Positions 24,915-37,837 of a stretch of 64,000 bases of DNA are shown here, in pieces (the stretch's first letter is position 1; each line of letters starts with the position of its first letter). The translations under genes and the position numbers were made by a program. Source of the stretch: Fasciolopsis buskii. Its lineage: Eukaryota > Platyhelminthes > Trematoda > Plagiorchiida > Fasciolidae. The notes under the pieces are model-generated. The model was not told the origin of the DNA. It worked only from the letters and a program-made list of their open reading frames with translations, and ran no database searches. The DNA lies in contig LUCM01000243.1 in NCBI GenBank assembly GCA_008360955.1, forward strand, positions 1-64,000, given 5' to 3'.

Positions 24915-26622
24915 CTTTATTAGGAGCAAGAAACAAGTTTTGTACGGTGGTAAAATCTTGATCAGTACTTGCAACCGTATAACTGTGAGCGTTGGCACCA
25001 TGACAAGTAAAGTGAGTTACGTAAGCAAGTTAGGTGATCGGTAATCATGAATATGGGGCGCAGTTGAAAGTACTATTAACCGTAGGCAAGACTTGATACG
25101 ATAAAGTCAATCAGCTGAACAACTTCGCCTTAAGGCATGCAGGATGTTAACCAGCGGCAAGGCGATCACTCACGGACCGTACAGAACTGCGGTCGATAAA
25201 TACCTGCAACTTCATTTGCAGGTAAACTAATTTAGAAGATTTATTGCTTATCTGGATACAGGTTAATATCACTTCAGTAAGAAAACGTTTTTCTGGCTTT
25301 CCCGAATTACCAGACCCTGGATGAACAAGGTAAAAATTTGACAGTCAGTACATTACGGCCAATCGGCAGGTTGAGGTAATGGGATGAAAAGGAGAAAGGA
25401 AATTTCACTTGTTTTCTGATGATTTACTATTCCTTGTCCGAACAGATTATACTTTCGTTAGGTTGATTCTAGACTCCTAATGTTTAGTCACCAGTGAGTT
25501 GCATTAATCGAATCTAGGGTTCCGAAGACAACAACAATTCGGATAGGGGAAAAAATTTTTATCATTGATTCATATCCGGTCATGAGTGTGGGATATTCAG
25601 AAAGAACGAAGGCAAACGAGAAACTACTGCAATGAGATTCGAAAATCGGAGCTGTGAAAAAAATATGTGGGCAACGCGAAACGAGGAGTTGAAAAATGTT
25701 CTATTGTGTTAGTAGGAATGTGATTTCGGGAACAAAAATGCATTTGCCATCCTAAAAACTTCTTCTCAAGGCGTTTATAAACGGTACATTCGTCGAGGTA
25801 AGGATAATTGCAGTTTGGCAAAAGTTTCACGTGGGTTTCTCACAATTCTTTCCGTTGCCTGTTTCGAAATAAACATGTTTTTTGGGAATCTAGTTGTTTT
25901 TATCGTCGAAACAAGTTGGCGGATGAAAGTGTGAAAATCCATGTTGACCTTGAAACAAGTGTAAAAAGGGTATGGTGATCTTCGTTTTGGGTATCTAAAT
26001 AATAATGACATGCAGTCCCCAGGGCTAACCTAGATTTGTGGGCTGTCGCAGCTATTCTTACGAACTCGTCCATTCCGAAGAAGGGCACAAAAATTTATCG
26101 CGCCTTATAGTAATCTCAATCACAAACTGGGCTATATGAAGTATTGGAATAATAACCGCCTATGTTTTACACAAGCGACGGTTCTATTTTCATGACAAGG
26201 GATACTAGCTGTTATGACCATCAAATAACCAAGGACAAGTTATGAAAATTGCACAGTCACTAAGGCAGACGGCCTGTTTGAATTTACTGTGCGACCACCA
26301 AACTGTCATCTCGGACGAAGTTAGTGAAGCGCTTTTCCACCTACATTTTTCCCTCCTAGTTCGATTCCCTTTTTGGCTGCTACGGAAATACACAGTCACT
26401 GATTATCGGAAGGGATGAAATAGATGCCTGAAACTTTCTATTTTCAGTACTGAGCTGATTTTCGACCATTTCAAAGTCAAATAATGTCTGTTTCCACAGA
26501 GTGACTTATTTGGTCACTTGCTTGGTGAAAAAGCAATTAACCGATACTTGACATCTCACTGTGTTACCCGACTATTACTAATGTGATCAGTTGCATTAAG
26601 TAAGAACACACTCTTTATCAAA

Positions 26623-26778
26623 ATGGACTGCTTAGAGGATGACTATGATAACAAATCGATAGAACCACTGGTTTCACGGTCATACTCGACAGTAATACCG
26701 AGTGGTCGCCAAGTGACAGACGAGGGTGAATTGTTTCATTTGACGATCATGACTGTCTGTCTTGAATTCGGACTGGAG
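26623..26778 (+). CDS. Unsupported candidate: short first exon, ATG to donor
   Basis: The ATG at 26623 opens MDCLEDDYDNKSIEPLVSR and continues for 52 codons to GGAG|GTATCT, a plausible donor in phase 0. The frame itself continues to 26892. No homology is recognised and no partner exon was found downstream. Confidence 0.1.
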
Positions 26779-29700
26779 GTATCTATTAAAAAGTTTCTCT
26801 TTAGTAGCTTGTACAGTTTCATTTTCAAAAAAGTACAACTTAAAGGAAAGAGGGCAATGAGTCAAATAGTACACCGTATTCCTCGAAAATGACTGAGCCG
26901 GTATTTAGGTGATGAACCAATATACCTACAGAGTAGAGCTCGGTAACGCAACTGACATGATTTTCTAATAGTTGTTGATGCTCTTAGTTCAAGTGATGTG
27001 TCACTGCTCTTTTTGGCCGGGATATCTGACCGCTTGCGGATAAAGACGTCGTGTTACTCAAACTGACTGTATGATGTGACATGTCCAAATAGTTTATTTG
27101 TTTACAGTATTCAGGAAAAAACAATCTAGTTTTGCTCACTAATTTTCACAGTGACTGCAGCTAGTTGTTTATTAGGGATGAGAGGTATGTCCACCTGAAG
27201 ATGGATTTAGAAAGTCAACAACACTCAGTTTGCAGCAGCAGCCTGAATAGGAACTAGAAACTACAAAAATCATCTCCTGTTTCACTGAAAACAATGTCCA
27301 ATGTGTTTCCAGTCTAGTTATCACTGAACGACAAAGATGTTGCGGATCGCTGGTTCAGGTATCCAGAACAACGTTGGTACTGCACACGCGTAACAACAAA
27401 CTACCAACAATATGGAAACCATCACATGGATCTGGATCCACTGTCGCCTGCACGTATCAACACATGCGCAGATGTTCACGGTGGGGTAGTAAACAAGCGG
27501 TAGCCAGGCTAGTGTGCGACAAACTATGAGCATCGGTGTACTCGAACGAATCCGGACAAGTGAGACTGTTCACAGGTAACCAACTTTCTAGCGCATAGAG
27601 TTGATTGGGAGAATCAGTGGGAAGGAGGAACAGTCGCGCTGGAGACTGTTCGCCGATCAGATTACTATGATGAACAGTTACTGAAACAGAATGCAAAAAA
27701 TAGGTTAGCTTTCTTGTAAACACTAAGGTAAGCACCCATTTGGTTTAAGCTAGCATCTGTGGACTGTTATACTGAACAAACACTACTGATTTTCCCGTCA
27801 AGATTTGCAAACTTGACTCAGCCATAGAGCTGAGCGTTTACAATAACAAGTACAAATTACAACACTAAACTGTCACATTTCCGACATATTGTACCCGAAA
27901 TTTATAGATTCGAAAACCATAGATAAACGGACAAGAGGGTTGATCTCCAACTCAATTAATTTTAGCCAATCACTTTTGTCTCCATAGGCTCGGTAAATCC
28001 ATCGGAATGTCAAGTCCTAACAAATGCAGACAACTGAATCCTCTGATGGGGAGTCGTGAAGGGTTTAAAGGAGGTGGACAGTGTGTAGAGAGAAAACTAA
28101 ATTAAATTTTCCAACTTTCACCCACATCTAATCAATGATTTTGCATCATGAATCTCTTCTTCTATTCCCCGGTGGCAATCATAATCTGGTCAGAGAACGA
28201 GGGGATACCCTTTCGCTGATTTGCAGAGACGTATGATTTCGACCGGAACATTAGTTTCGGTGATGGATAACGCAGAATATGATTGTACACAAGTTTACAC
28301 GCAAACACACATATGCCAACACGCATACCCACATATTTGCACTGTGGCCCGACCCGTAAGCTAACGAGGCCCGATGACCGTCGACCGCATCGATAGAATT
28401 CCCCAGTGTCCCTAGTGTGAAGTCATGTGGCTCACTATTTTGGACAATACCGTTCTTGAGATGTAGCCGAGAAATAAGTTTGGGAGCGATTTAATTATGT
28501 TGTGAACTTTCAAGAGCATAAGGAAAATCACTGTGTCACGGCGAACACGAAGTACAGCTAGGGCGAAAGTGGAACTAGTGGAAAAGATATTTCACGGAGA
28601 CCTGATCAATCCCCAAAAGATCTTTAACTGGATAGGAAGATGAATAAATAAGGGCATGAGTGAACAGATAATATTTTGTGCTTGATTTCACCGTTCAACA
28701 GTTTGGCAAACCAAGTGTTTTTCGGGGGCGGTTATTATTCGAACAGAGATACTTGTCAGTTTATGAAACTTTTCCACAACCGCACATTTTGACTGCATTA
28801 TGAAGTAGTCAGTGAGCTTTATGTAGCCCACCGTTTCAATCTCCAAGTGACAGTTATTGGTTCTGGTAAATAGTAGCTGTTTCTTTGCATCTACATTCAA
28901 AAGACCAGCGGAAGCCGCTCATCCTGATACAATTGGCTATTCTACTCAGCTTTAAACATGTAACACATCCACTTCCGTTTCCACACCCCGACAAAGTGAA
29001 TAGTAATTATCACTTGGATAATGAGTTAAGTAAGCCTATTAGCCTGTTAACCTGTTAGTACATGCCGTTCGTTTGCATGTACGGATTTTTTTATGAAAGA
29101 TATCCAACCAAACATGTGATACCAGTTGGGCTCAGATGACCGGCCTTTTCGGGTGATTCGTCGAAAGTTAGACGATAAGTGCTGCGAAAGAACGCTGTAC
29201 ATTGTTTGTTTTGCTACGGTCGGTTGTCATCCATCTGAAACTAATCACGGAACAATACGGGCAGTTTTGTATCCGGTAAAGTAAATTAAAAGTGCGTGCA
29301 TATGCAAAGTTCTATTATTTGTTCTAGATGATGAGCTCTTTTTAGTTACAAAGCCTTTATTAGCGACCGTAAAACGTAGCCATGTCAAGGTAATAACATT
29401 CTAGGATTGTGCCCGTCCAAAGCTTTATTCGAATTGCGACCAGCAGGAACAAGATCAACCATGACAAAGATTATGGGATCTTTATTCATTCCATTGTTTC
29501 ATCTTGACATCTGGCCAGTTGTGATCGCTCGGCATGTTTCGGGCCAAGATGTAATGGCATATTTTAGTACCCATATGAACTGACTCTAAACTAGAACGGA
29601 ATCATGAAAGCCATTTCTGATTCGAAGCTGGACAGACATCGGAGGAATCACCCTAAGAACTCTCTATATCGGACAAGACCGTCGACGCGCATCCTCGGTT

Positions 29701-30797
29701 AGGTTGTTTTTGTTATTGTCACTTGAGGAGGATGACCATGTTTGTTTTCTATCGAACACTGGTGTTCAGGTGTCCAGGTTGCCCGTTTAGTTCATGGCGA
29801 TATAAAAATGTATGTATGGTTGATAAAGACTGAATTAACTTAGACTACACAGGCCACAAAGGTCGCGTGAATCGAGGGTCTCGGTTTCAGATCCTATCAT
29901 TCTGCCGAACTCACGTCGACTGTGGTCTCACGATGCAAACGTGTAGCATAGCAGGGAAAACGAGAAAAGCGAAATGACAAAGTAGACTATTCACGTGATT
30001 TGTTGTGCCAGTTAAATTCAACACTAGCTCTAATAAACTTCAATTTTCTTGTGGTTTTGATAAAGTTTAATCAATTGGAAATGCTTCTAATCATAAGTTC
30101 TCACTCCCATGGCACATGACAGTTGTAATCTTAACAGAGATTTTCTCTGTCCGACATTGGATTCTGTATGCTCAACGCCATCGAGTAAGCTTTCGGAGAA
30201 AATAGCACATCAAAGGTTTCTTCTGAAATTTACAAAAAAAGTATCATACGGAACTCAGCACTAAGCTTAAAATGCTTGGGATGCTGTGTATTTTGTTTAC
30301 CTTAGTTCAAATGTAGAGAAGGCCGCTCTAAACTCCCAAGGCTGTTGTGATTAGGAAGTGCACTGCTCAAAAATCCACACTGGGATTAGTGCACATGGGC
30401 GTACAACCGCAGTCAGGCGGCGCGTTCCATTGTGTGTGATCGATGCGTGTACTGCAACATAAGCTAGGATAAAGGAAACGGTCTGAAACTGACGTAGATT
30501 ACCTAGATTTCCACTTGGACAGTCAAATGAAATAGACTGGGCTGAGCTCATCACAATCATTCAAGGGTTAATGAGTGCAGGTTCTCGGCAAAATCCAAGG
30601 ATAGTTCAACGAGCCACTTGCAAAAAGACAAGTTTTACTTCATCTTTCAGTGGAAAGTTACGATGAAAGTGAGAAAAATAGAACAATGGGCGGTGTGAAC
30701 TGCGTCTATGAGAAGAAATGTTTATAAATGGCTGCTACGCCAACTCACTGCATTTCTGAGAATTTGGTTGAATAACATTCTATAAGTCTACTTCAGT

Positions 30798-31070
30798 TTA
30801 TTCAGTTGTTACTGGTCTGCGGAGTTCTGAAAGACGTACGTGATGAATGGAACCCGACTCCGATAATTTGATTCTCAGTTTCCTCACACCACATGAGGAA
30901 GTTGTCTTTTTCTCAAATTGTAAACACTTGAATTCATCCCATGCAGCTAACAAACTGTGACCACAGATGTTTAACAAGCTTAACTCAGGCTTATCACTCA
31001 CTGTTACGCTCATAGTAAAGGTAATCTGAAAATGAAATGGTTTACAGGAATTCCATAAAAGACAGTGAGC
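30798..31070 (-). CDS. Unsupported candidate: terminal exon-like frame
   Basis: On the minus strand an acceptor-like CATTTTCAG near 31030 is followed by an open frame of ordinary amino-acid composition (SDKPELSLLNICGHSLLAAW in its first part, ending LSELRRPVTTE then TAA). It could be a last exon or a remnant. The family is unknown and no upstream exon was identified. Confidence 0.12.
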   Translation of the reverse strand, partial: AHCLLWNSCKPFHFQITFTMSVTVSDKPELSLLNICGHSLLAAWDEFKCLQFEKKTTSSCGVRKLRIKLSESGSIHHVRLSELRRPVTTE

Positions 31071-33070
31071 AGATGAACGTTGCTTGCATTCCATTCTCTT
31101 AACGTTATCTCCACTGTTTGAAGTGTGGATGCACTCAACTCATTTTACCGCATGCTTCTGCATGCCAATTTTGCCGAGAATCTGTACCCACTAACCCGTG
31201 AACGATTGTGATGAGCTCATCCCAGTCTATTTCATTTGATTAACCAAGTGAAAATTTGGGTAATCGCGTCTGATACCTGACCAAATCTTAAATTGCTCGG
31301 GCTTTCAGATACAACTAGGTCTCGTTGAGTTTTCACAAGATGACGCAACCTCGACTGAGCCGTGGACATCATTGTTGAATCTGTATACCACCAGCAACCA
31401 GAGTTGACATTTGTGCATGTTGTGCTGGCGTTTGAGATTAATTATTTTCGTTCTGCTTCAGGTTCACACGCTTTCTTGGTGCATCCTGTAGATGTGCATC
31501 CACCTCTACTGGCGGTTAAATGACTACTGCCGCAGTTCTAATTTTAACCAGTCTAACTTTACTTTCATGACACTGTTGATTTAGCTGACAGGTGGAATCT
31601 GTGGTCGGTGACCCGAAAATAAAAATATCCTGTTTGTCTACCGCTAGCTTCTCTCATTTTTTTCTCAGTAATATTTAGTCAACTTCAGTCAGAGGAAGTA
31701 CTGAAACAATAAGCTGGCATTATTTTGTGTAAACCATATGTCTAACTTGGTTCAGTTCTTGCTTTCTAAACAACGACAAAATTATTCTATTTTGTGATCC
31801 CACAGATCAATTCTTTCTTTCTACCTATTTTGCGCCAATGTTGAATGCCTCTTACGACCCTTCTTTACTTGAAGTGCAGCAGTTAATTAGGGGGGAAATT
31901 ACTTCTCTTCGATTTCTTGTCAGTCCCTGAGTGACTGAAGTTAAGACACTGGTTATCCATTTGAATAAGAATTTTTCGTCGGTCAGGTTGCGTGCACGTG
32001 GTAAGACAGCCTTCGCCAACAAGACTACCTTTTTTGCTGCAAAGGATTTCATACTGGCAGGGTAATGTTTGTAGACATCATCATCGTCGTCGTCCTTGTC
32101 GTCATGGTCGTCGACCTAGTTGGTGGTGATAACGCTGGGGGTAAAAGTATCAAATAACATAGCGCATGGAGCCCGAGTGCTTGAAGAAAACGAGGCCAGA
32201 CAAAGTTTGGTTTGATTATCGGGTAGAGTTAGGTACCTTGCCGTCCACGCATACCATTAATTTTCTCCTGTAAACAAGGCTGGCGCAAATAATGTCTTTT
32301 TCACTGAGTACTCCGTCCAAACCACTAACGCTGTGTATTTGACAATGGGGACTGTACGTGAGCAAATAAGCAGTCAGATACGCATATCTTTGGACGTGTT
32401 TGCGAAGGATGTACAATAGATGACCGGAAGCAGGTTTGCGGTCCTCACGTCATAAACAAGCGGTCCCGAGAGCTCTGTCACCAAGGTGAAATTAGACCCA
32501 ATCGAATTGATTGGTGTCTGCGGCGTTTCGTAGTTCCAACTTGATGACTGATTATTTTGCCAAGTTCCATTCTCTTCAGTGACACTGGTGCACTGAATGT
32601 CATTTTGTAATTTATTGCAATCAGCTTTCCGTAATAAAGGTATCTCATTCGCTATACTGCTATCCTCATCGGACAGGGTTTAAGTTGTTTTAGAAGGTAT
32701 CATAGCGTAGCAACAATGAAAGTATATACTTGAGTACAACACGGACATGGGTAGTATTGACAAATGGGATCACCGGCAGATGAAATAAAAAGACACAAAC
32801 ACTGAAAATGCGAAGCAAATGGGCCAATAATTAAACGATTTCTCAAAGCAAAAAGGACAAATTAAAAGTAATCAGGGGTAAAAATGACATACGACGTATT
32901 AAACAGAATAAAAAAATAGATGAAAAATGGGAGATCAGTAAAGCACTGCCTCACAGAATGAACCACAAAAATATAACCATAAACAGAAAGAAACAAAAAA
33001 CACTATAAAACGACGGATAAAACTGAGAACTGATCCATGAATTTAACTGCCCCATTGTAAACCTCAAGGA

Positions 33071-33113
33071 ATATATATATATATATATGTATGTATATAT
33101 ATATATATATATA
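33071..33113. repeat. (TA)n microsatellite with GTATG interruption
   Basis: The tract adjoins the left terminal repeat of the full MITE-like element. Confidence 0.95.
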
Positions 33114-33400
33114 TAGAAGCGGCGAGTAGTATTTGGATGCGTAAACAAAATTTGCCCGGGAGCACACTATCGGTTTTGCGGTTATTGTCGCTCGTCAGGT
33201 ATGCGTACCCTGTGCTCTCTTGTCCAACCATCCACATACTTGTACACTCCGAATTGATTGATATTTCTCACCAGAATCGAATCTGTAGCATCAGGAGTGT
33301 CCATGGAAGCTCTTCGTCGAAGAGTCCACAGCAGAATCACAACTGTGAGTCTTTGATAATTATTTATTCACGCATCCAGACACTACTTGCTGCTTCTATA
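33112..33400 (-). mobile_element. 289-bp MITE-like element with 37-bp terminal inverted repeats
   Basis: The left end TATAGAAGCGGCGAGTAGT (33112-33148) and right end ACTACTTGCTGCTTCTATA (33364-33400) are inverted repeats matching at about 31 of 37 positions. The element sits against a TA microsatellite, so a TA target duplication is possible, as for Tc1/mariner-type elements, but cannot be proven. It has no coding capacity. Its half nearest the left end matches 12.45-12.64 kb in opposite orientation. A 29-nt block (33171-33199, minus strand) resembles a hammerhead core with one core change. Confidence 0.7.
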
Positions 33401-33469
33401 TATGTAAACATATGTATATTCCGGGGCATTCGGCCCTCGTTCCTAAGGTTGGCTCAGCCCAACTGACAA

Positions 33470-33571
33470 ACAATTATCAACGAATCACAGTTGTCGTTCT
33501 TCTGTGGACTCTTTGATGAACAGATTCCATGCGCACTCCTGATGCTACAGATTCGATTCTGGTAAGAAATA
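33470..33571 (+). repeat. Partial inverted copy of the MITE-like element
   Basis: About 100 bp are the inverted counterpart of 33261-33362 within the full element, e.g. CTGATGCTACAGATTCGATT against AATCGAATCTGTAGCATCAG. No terminal repeat is present, and it runs into another TA tract at 33570. Together with the full element it makes a large imperfect palindrome with a spacer of about 107 bp. Confidence 0.7.
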
Positions 33572-33592
33572 TATATATATATATATAATATA
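33570..33592. repeat. (TA)n microsatellite
   Basis: The tract follows the partial inverted MITE copy. Confidence 0.9.
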
Positions 33593-33692
33593 CCCAGCAA
33601 TCAACCCGACAATATCGCAAGAAATGCATTAACTATCTATGTAAAAATATATGTCACCAACAATCGATCGATGCATCAAAATACCTGTTCCT

Positions 33693-33715
33693 AATATATA
33701 TATATATATATATAT
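33693..33715. repeat. (TA)n microsatellite
   Basis: This tract lies in the low-complexity stretch after the MITE cluster. Confidence 0.9.
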
Positions 33716-33984
33716 CTGCTTGACAATGAAAATAATTATCTAACAATCTATCCAACGAAGTGGTCATTTACATGTGCATTCATAAATCAAACTAACTATT
33801 AGTATATCTGTTTAAGTACATATCTGCAAAAATATCTGCCAGTCTAAAAATCAATTTATTTATTGAAGCATCTGTGTAAATTTCTATTTATGTAAATATA
33901 TGCATATATATCTTAAGCTTCTGATCTATCCAACCATCAAATTTCTCTATGTGCGCAGCCTAACCCCTTATCTATCTAACACCT

Positions 33985-34540
33985 TAGCTACCTACCTATC
34001 AATCTATATCTATCTATCTATCCTTCTTTCTTTCTTTCTTTCCTTATTTCTTTCTTTTGCTCATTCGTTCTTTCTCTATCTGTCGATCCCTTTTTCTTCT
34101 ATCTTTCTGTATATCTCTGTTTCTGTTTGATTCGCTTACTTCCTGCTTCTATTTTTCTCTCTATCTTTACCTTTCTGACTCCGTCTCAACTTATCTCAAT
34201 GTACATGTATTTCTCTGCATGTCTTTTATCTATATTTTGAACTGTCCCTCCTTCTCCCTTTCAACTCATCTGTTTATATTTCGGTCCACTTATGCACTCT
34301 GTTTCCTGTCTCCCTATCCATCTTTCTATCTTTCTGTTTTTTCCACTCTTTCCTCATTATGTATTTATCTGTCGATCTCTCTCACTCGGTCTGTGTTCCT
34401 CTTTCCCTTTTTTGTCTCTTGCTCTTCTCCCTCTCTCTCTCCCTCTCCCTCTCTCTCTCCTACTGCTTTACTCTCTTCGTCCTCCTCTTCGTCATCCCAG
34501 TTTTTCTCTCACTAATACTTTCTCGCCCTCTTTGTAGATT
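33985..34540 (+). repeat. Long pyrimidine-rich (ATCT/CTTT/CTCT) low-complexity tract
   Basis: The plus strand is mostly T and C. It starts with ATCTATCTATCTATCC, passes through TTCTTTCTTTCTTTC and ends in CCCTCTCTCTCTCCCTC. Its lack of A and G removes stop codons and produces overlapping Ser/Leu/Phe-rich open frames (for example 152 codons at 34057-34515) that are composition artefacts. Confidence 0.92.
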
Positions 34541-37419
34541 TTACTTTTGCCTCCTGTTTCCTTTCCATTCGTCTCCAGTTTTGCCTTTCTTCCAGTTGAT
34601 TAGTTTGCTTCAGATTGATGCAGAAGAAAGGCGTTTTTGGTTTTTAACATCACAGTCTGCAGGTCCTTTGTTTCAACGGATGGGAAATTTTCAGACTCCA
34701 ACAATCTTGCACATGTAAATGGGCTTTTTATTTATCACTTCACAACTGGGCATGAATTTTCTCTAGTCACCGACGGCTCAAGCAACACTGAGTTTGACAG
34801 TACATTTCTACACGAAATTTTATCGATTCAAAATTGTCGCTGCAAAGATGAGTGTGAAATTGTTCCCTGAATGATTTGATGCAGATTTTCAAACCGGATA
34901 TCTAACGTATGTCATGGCTTGTTAAACTCAAATGAATTGTTCGAATAATACAGCAATGTGAAGGTTCGAAGAATTGTTTACAGACCAAACAACGAATATC
35001 CCAAAAATAGAACCTAAGATTATGCGTTCCTCATGTCAAAGATACACGCATCGTTTATGAGGAATTTATGTTTAGGATTTTGTACACGAACTGCATTAGA
35101 TAACGTTAAACATAAAACTAAGAAATCCTGTCACCGAATACGGTTTTCGGCACACTGTACGTTTTCAGCAGTTTGCTTGGGGTGGAGTCTAGCAAAATGC
35201 TTCCGTTTGAATGTTGAAGAGTTTGGAAACTGATTTAACGGACGATGTAGTGGGTTCTAATTCATAATACACATTTTTGTGACCGCTAATGAACATTGTG
35301 AACTTCAGAAAATCGGGAACAAGTAGTCAGAGCATGTACCAGTTTTACCAATTTCCGTCAGTTTTCTGATTCACAACCTCATAGTCATCCATTGAATTAC
35401 ACTGCATTTCTAAATGAAACGGAATACACGATTGGTTTGGTGCAATCAAATGCTGCTGACAATTTATTCACCGTCGCTGGTTGTACACAGTCTGTGGGCA
35501 GATAAAAATTCGTTGTCGGAGCTCCAACTGTGTCGCTACGAAGTTTCAGGTTCTCCTTCAACTTGTAAAATCGAATTCATATGCGGTTGCCAGATGAAAC
35601 CTATACTTCGATATTATCCACTGCTCTCCAACCAGTGATCAACAAGAACTAGGGATTTTGTGAAAATATCGTCACAGGACTTGGATATGGATGTATCTGG
35701 TACCGGTATGACAGCATTAACAGCTTGGGGAATTGTGTTCAATATATTCAATAAGACGTGCGGGTGTCGATCGCTCTAATCGTCTCCGGGAGAACATCAG
35801 TAAAATGCTACTTACTAGCATTTAATGTGAGTACTAGCGAAATATTCTCAGCTTCTTACTCGTAGTCCAGTTCGGTGTTTATCCGATAATCTGTCGTAGT
35901 TTCTATTGACTAGAAATGAAAACTAATTAATTTTTATATAGCTGATGAATTAACCTGGTGGCCATCTGTTTAAGATTGTCCCGTGATAACCCGAAGTCCC
36001 CTGCTTGTTTCGTACCCAGGAGACCCTGGAGGATAGGTATGGTGGCCTTTCAAAGACCGGACTGATACGGCGACTGTTCCACATCCCATAACAGTTAGCT
36101 GGTTGTGTCACAATTTAATTGCTATTAGTCTACCTCTAAATCAGAAAGTTGCGATGGACCTTGAAATAGTATCACTGGCAATTTGTGTTGTGAGAATTTC
36201 TAGACGGCACATTGAGTAAGACGATGCATTTCATGAAGTCGATGGAGAAATAACATGCGCATTTATCCTGATCTCATTTGTTTGAAAGGTGTAAAAGGTT
36301 TCAACTCAATATGTGGGCATGCACCCCTATAAGGTGATAGGATTAGAAATGATTCCTCTAACATAACATGCTTGATGTCACGTAGCCTAATGAAGCACAA
36401 GGTTTAGTGAATAACCAACTAGAGCAGGGAGATGTGAATGAACCAAATTAATTCCTGCAGCTGAGGATAATCTACACCGGATTACCCAGCTGAGCAGCGA
36501 ACTTGGTCCTCGAATTACAGTAGTTAGTGATTTTATGCACAGCGTGAATTAGCATAGCAGGTTTGGAGGTGACATTTTTATTTTTACCTCGTTGAAAATT
36601 TGTCTTTTTAATAACCCGAAAGCTGACTTTTCTTCATGCTTCCCTTTTGAGTTGTTACTTAGGTGGTTATTTAGTCAAGTGACTGATTGACTGGTTTGTT
36701 GGTTTGTTAGCTAGCGAGGAATCTTAACTGTCTAGCTTAATGTGATCGTAAGTACATGTATTTATTTTAGTTCGTAACAGTTTGTTGGCACATTTTGAGT
36801 GAAAATTCGCAACCACGAACAAATCAAACCAACGGCCTATTTGGCTGATTGAAATAGCCTTTTACCGTTAAGGAATGGACTGGAGATTAATGGATCTTAT
36901 TAATTTCAAACCTAGCCCCTCCAACAGCCAACATTTTGCAAGCAGTTATTTTGAGAATCTTAAATAACGTAAATGGAAGCACGAAACAGTGCCGATTTTG
37001 TGCAAGAAAACTTGTCGGTACTTTACATCACCTATTTTTACGGATTCTGATAGCTGAGCTTGGCGTTTAGGTCGCAAATGTCTCATCACCAGTTGAGGCA
37101 ACTTCGTCAGTGCAAGTGTGCACTTGCTGTGGTTCTTCCCCACTTATAAGGTTGCCTTTATCTTTAATTTTGAACTCTTTCGACGACCCTGACCTGGAGA
37201 CTGTGCCTATTTTCCACTTGGTCTCCGTTGGTTTGACCTTTCACTTTAGGAGATTGACATTAGACCTGAGAAGTTTATTCCTTTTAGTTATGTGCCGTTG
37301 TTTTTATTCCCAGTACTGTGAATGTGTGATTTACTTTTGTAGGCAGATCAGTTTAAATGACTAAGATTTGTGATCATGATTCTGTATGGCTTGAATTCCG
37401 GTTCTTTCGGTTAGTTGAG
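34541..37419. other. No gene recognised
   Basis: Unannotated DNA between the pyrimidine tract and the Penelope-like element; no open frame stands out. Confidence 0.6.
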
Positions 37420-37424
37420 CTATC

Positions 37425-37835
37425 TGCCTCTCATCCGAATATAAACGTGAACTAATTAGACGTTTCTATTGACTGAATTGTTGGAAGAGTATCAGGCTTC
37501 TAAAAATTCCCTCGCATGCCTCGTAGTTGTTTGATCCAAGAGCTGTGCGTTATCCAGGTTGCATTTACGTCCTTCTTTATCCTTGTAGATGGATTTGCGA
37601 CAGAATGGGTCGTGTCTTCTTGTGACTAATTTGTGTTCGTGTATTTGAGTATTCACTTTTCTCCCGGTTGGACCGATATAGCACTTGTCGCAGTTCATGC
37701 GTTTGACTTTTAAAACGACTTTTGTTCTTTCCTCTGTCTTCAGTCCCATTTCCAGTTTTGATATAGGTCTTCTCAAAGTATGGGACGGTCTGTGAGCAAC
37801 TGTGATTTCTTGAGGTCAGAGCAGCCTTGAGGTTG
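37425..37835 (-). pseudogene. GIY-YIG endonuclease fragment of the Penelope-like element
   Basis: A PYIKNVSE motif close to 37850 is followed by KCYIGPTGRKVNTQIHEHK, RRHDP and TTRHAREFLEA. This matches the zinc-linked GIY-YIG nuclease of Penelope-like elements, with the YIG and the downstream Arg present. It lies in a different frame from the reverse transcriptase fragment. A stop replaces the residue usually Trp after AREFLEA, and similarity continues weakly to about 37425 (SSNNSVNRNV), where the element's coding part fades out. Confidence 0.88.
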
Positions 37836-37837
37836 AT

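Larger units (their letters stand above)
22869..33070. other. Gene-poor stretch, 10 kb
   Basis: Only the low-confidence exon or peptide candidates at 24.6, 26.6 and 30.8 kb stand out. CA/TG-rich patches occur near 23.04-23.1 and 28.29-28.34 kb. Confidence 0.55.

Noticed and set aside
34057..34515. 152-codon Ser/Leu/Phe-rich open frame and its overlapping neighbours
   Set aside because: They arise from the pyrimidine-rich tract, which lacks the A and G needed for stop codons.
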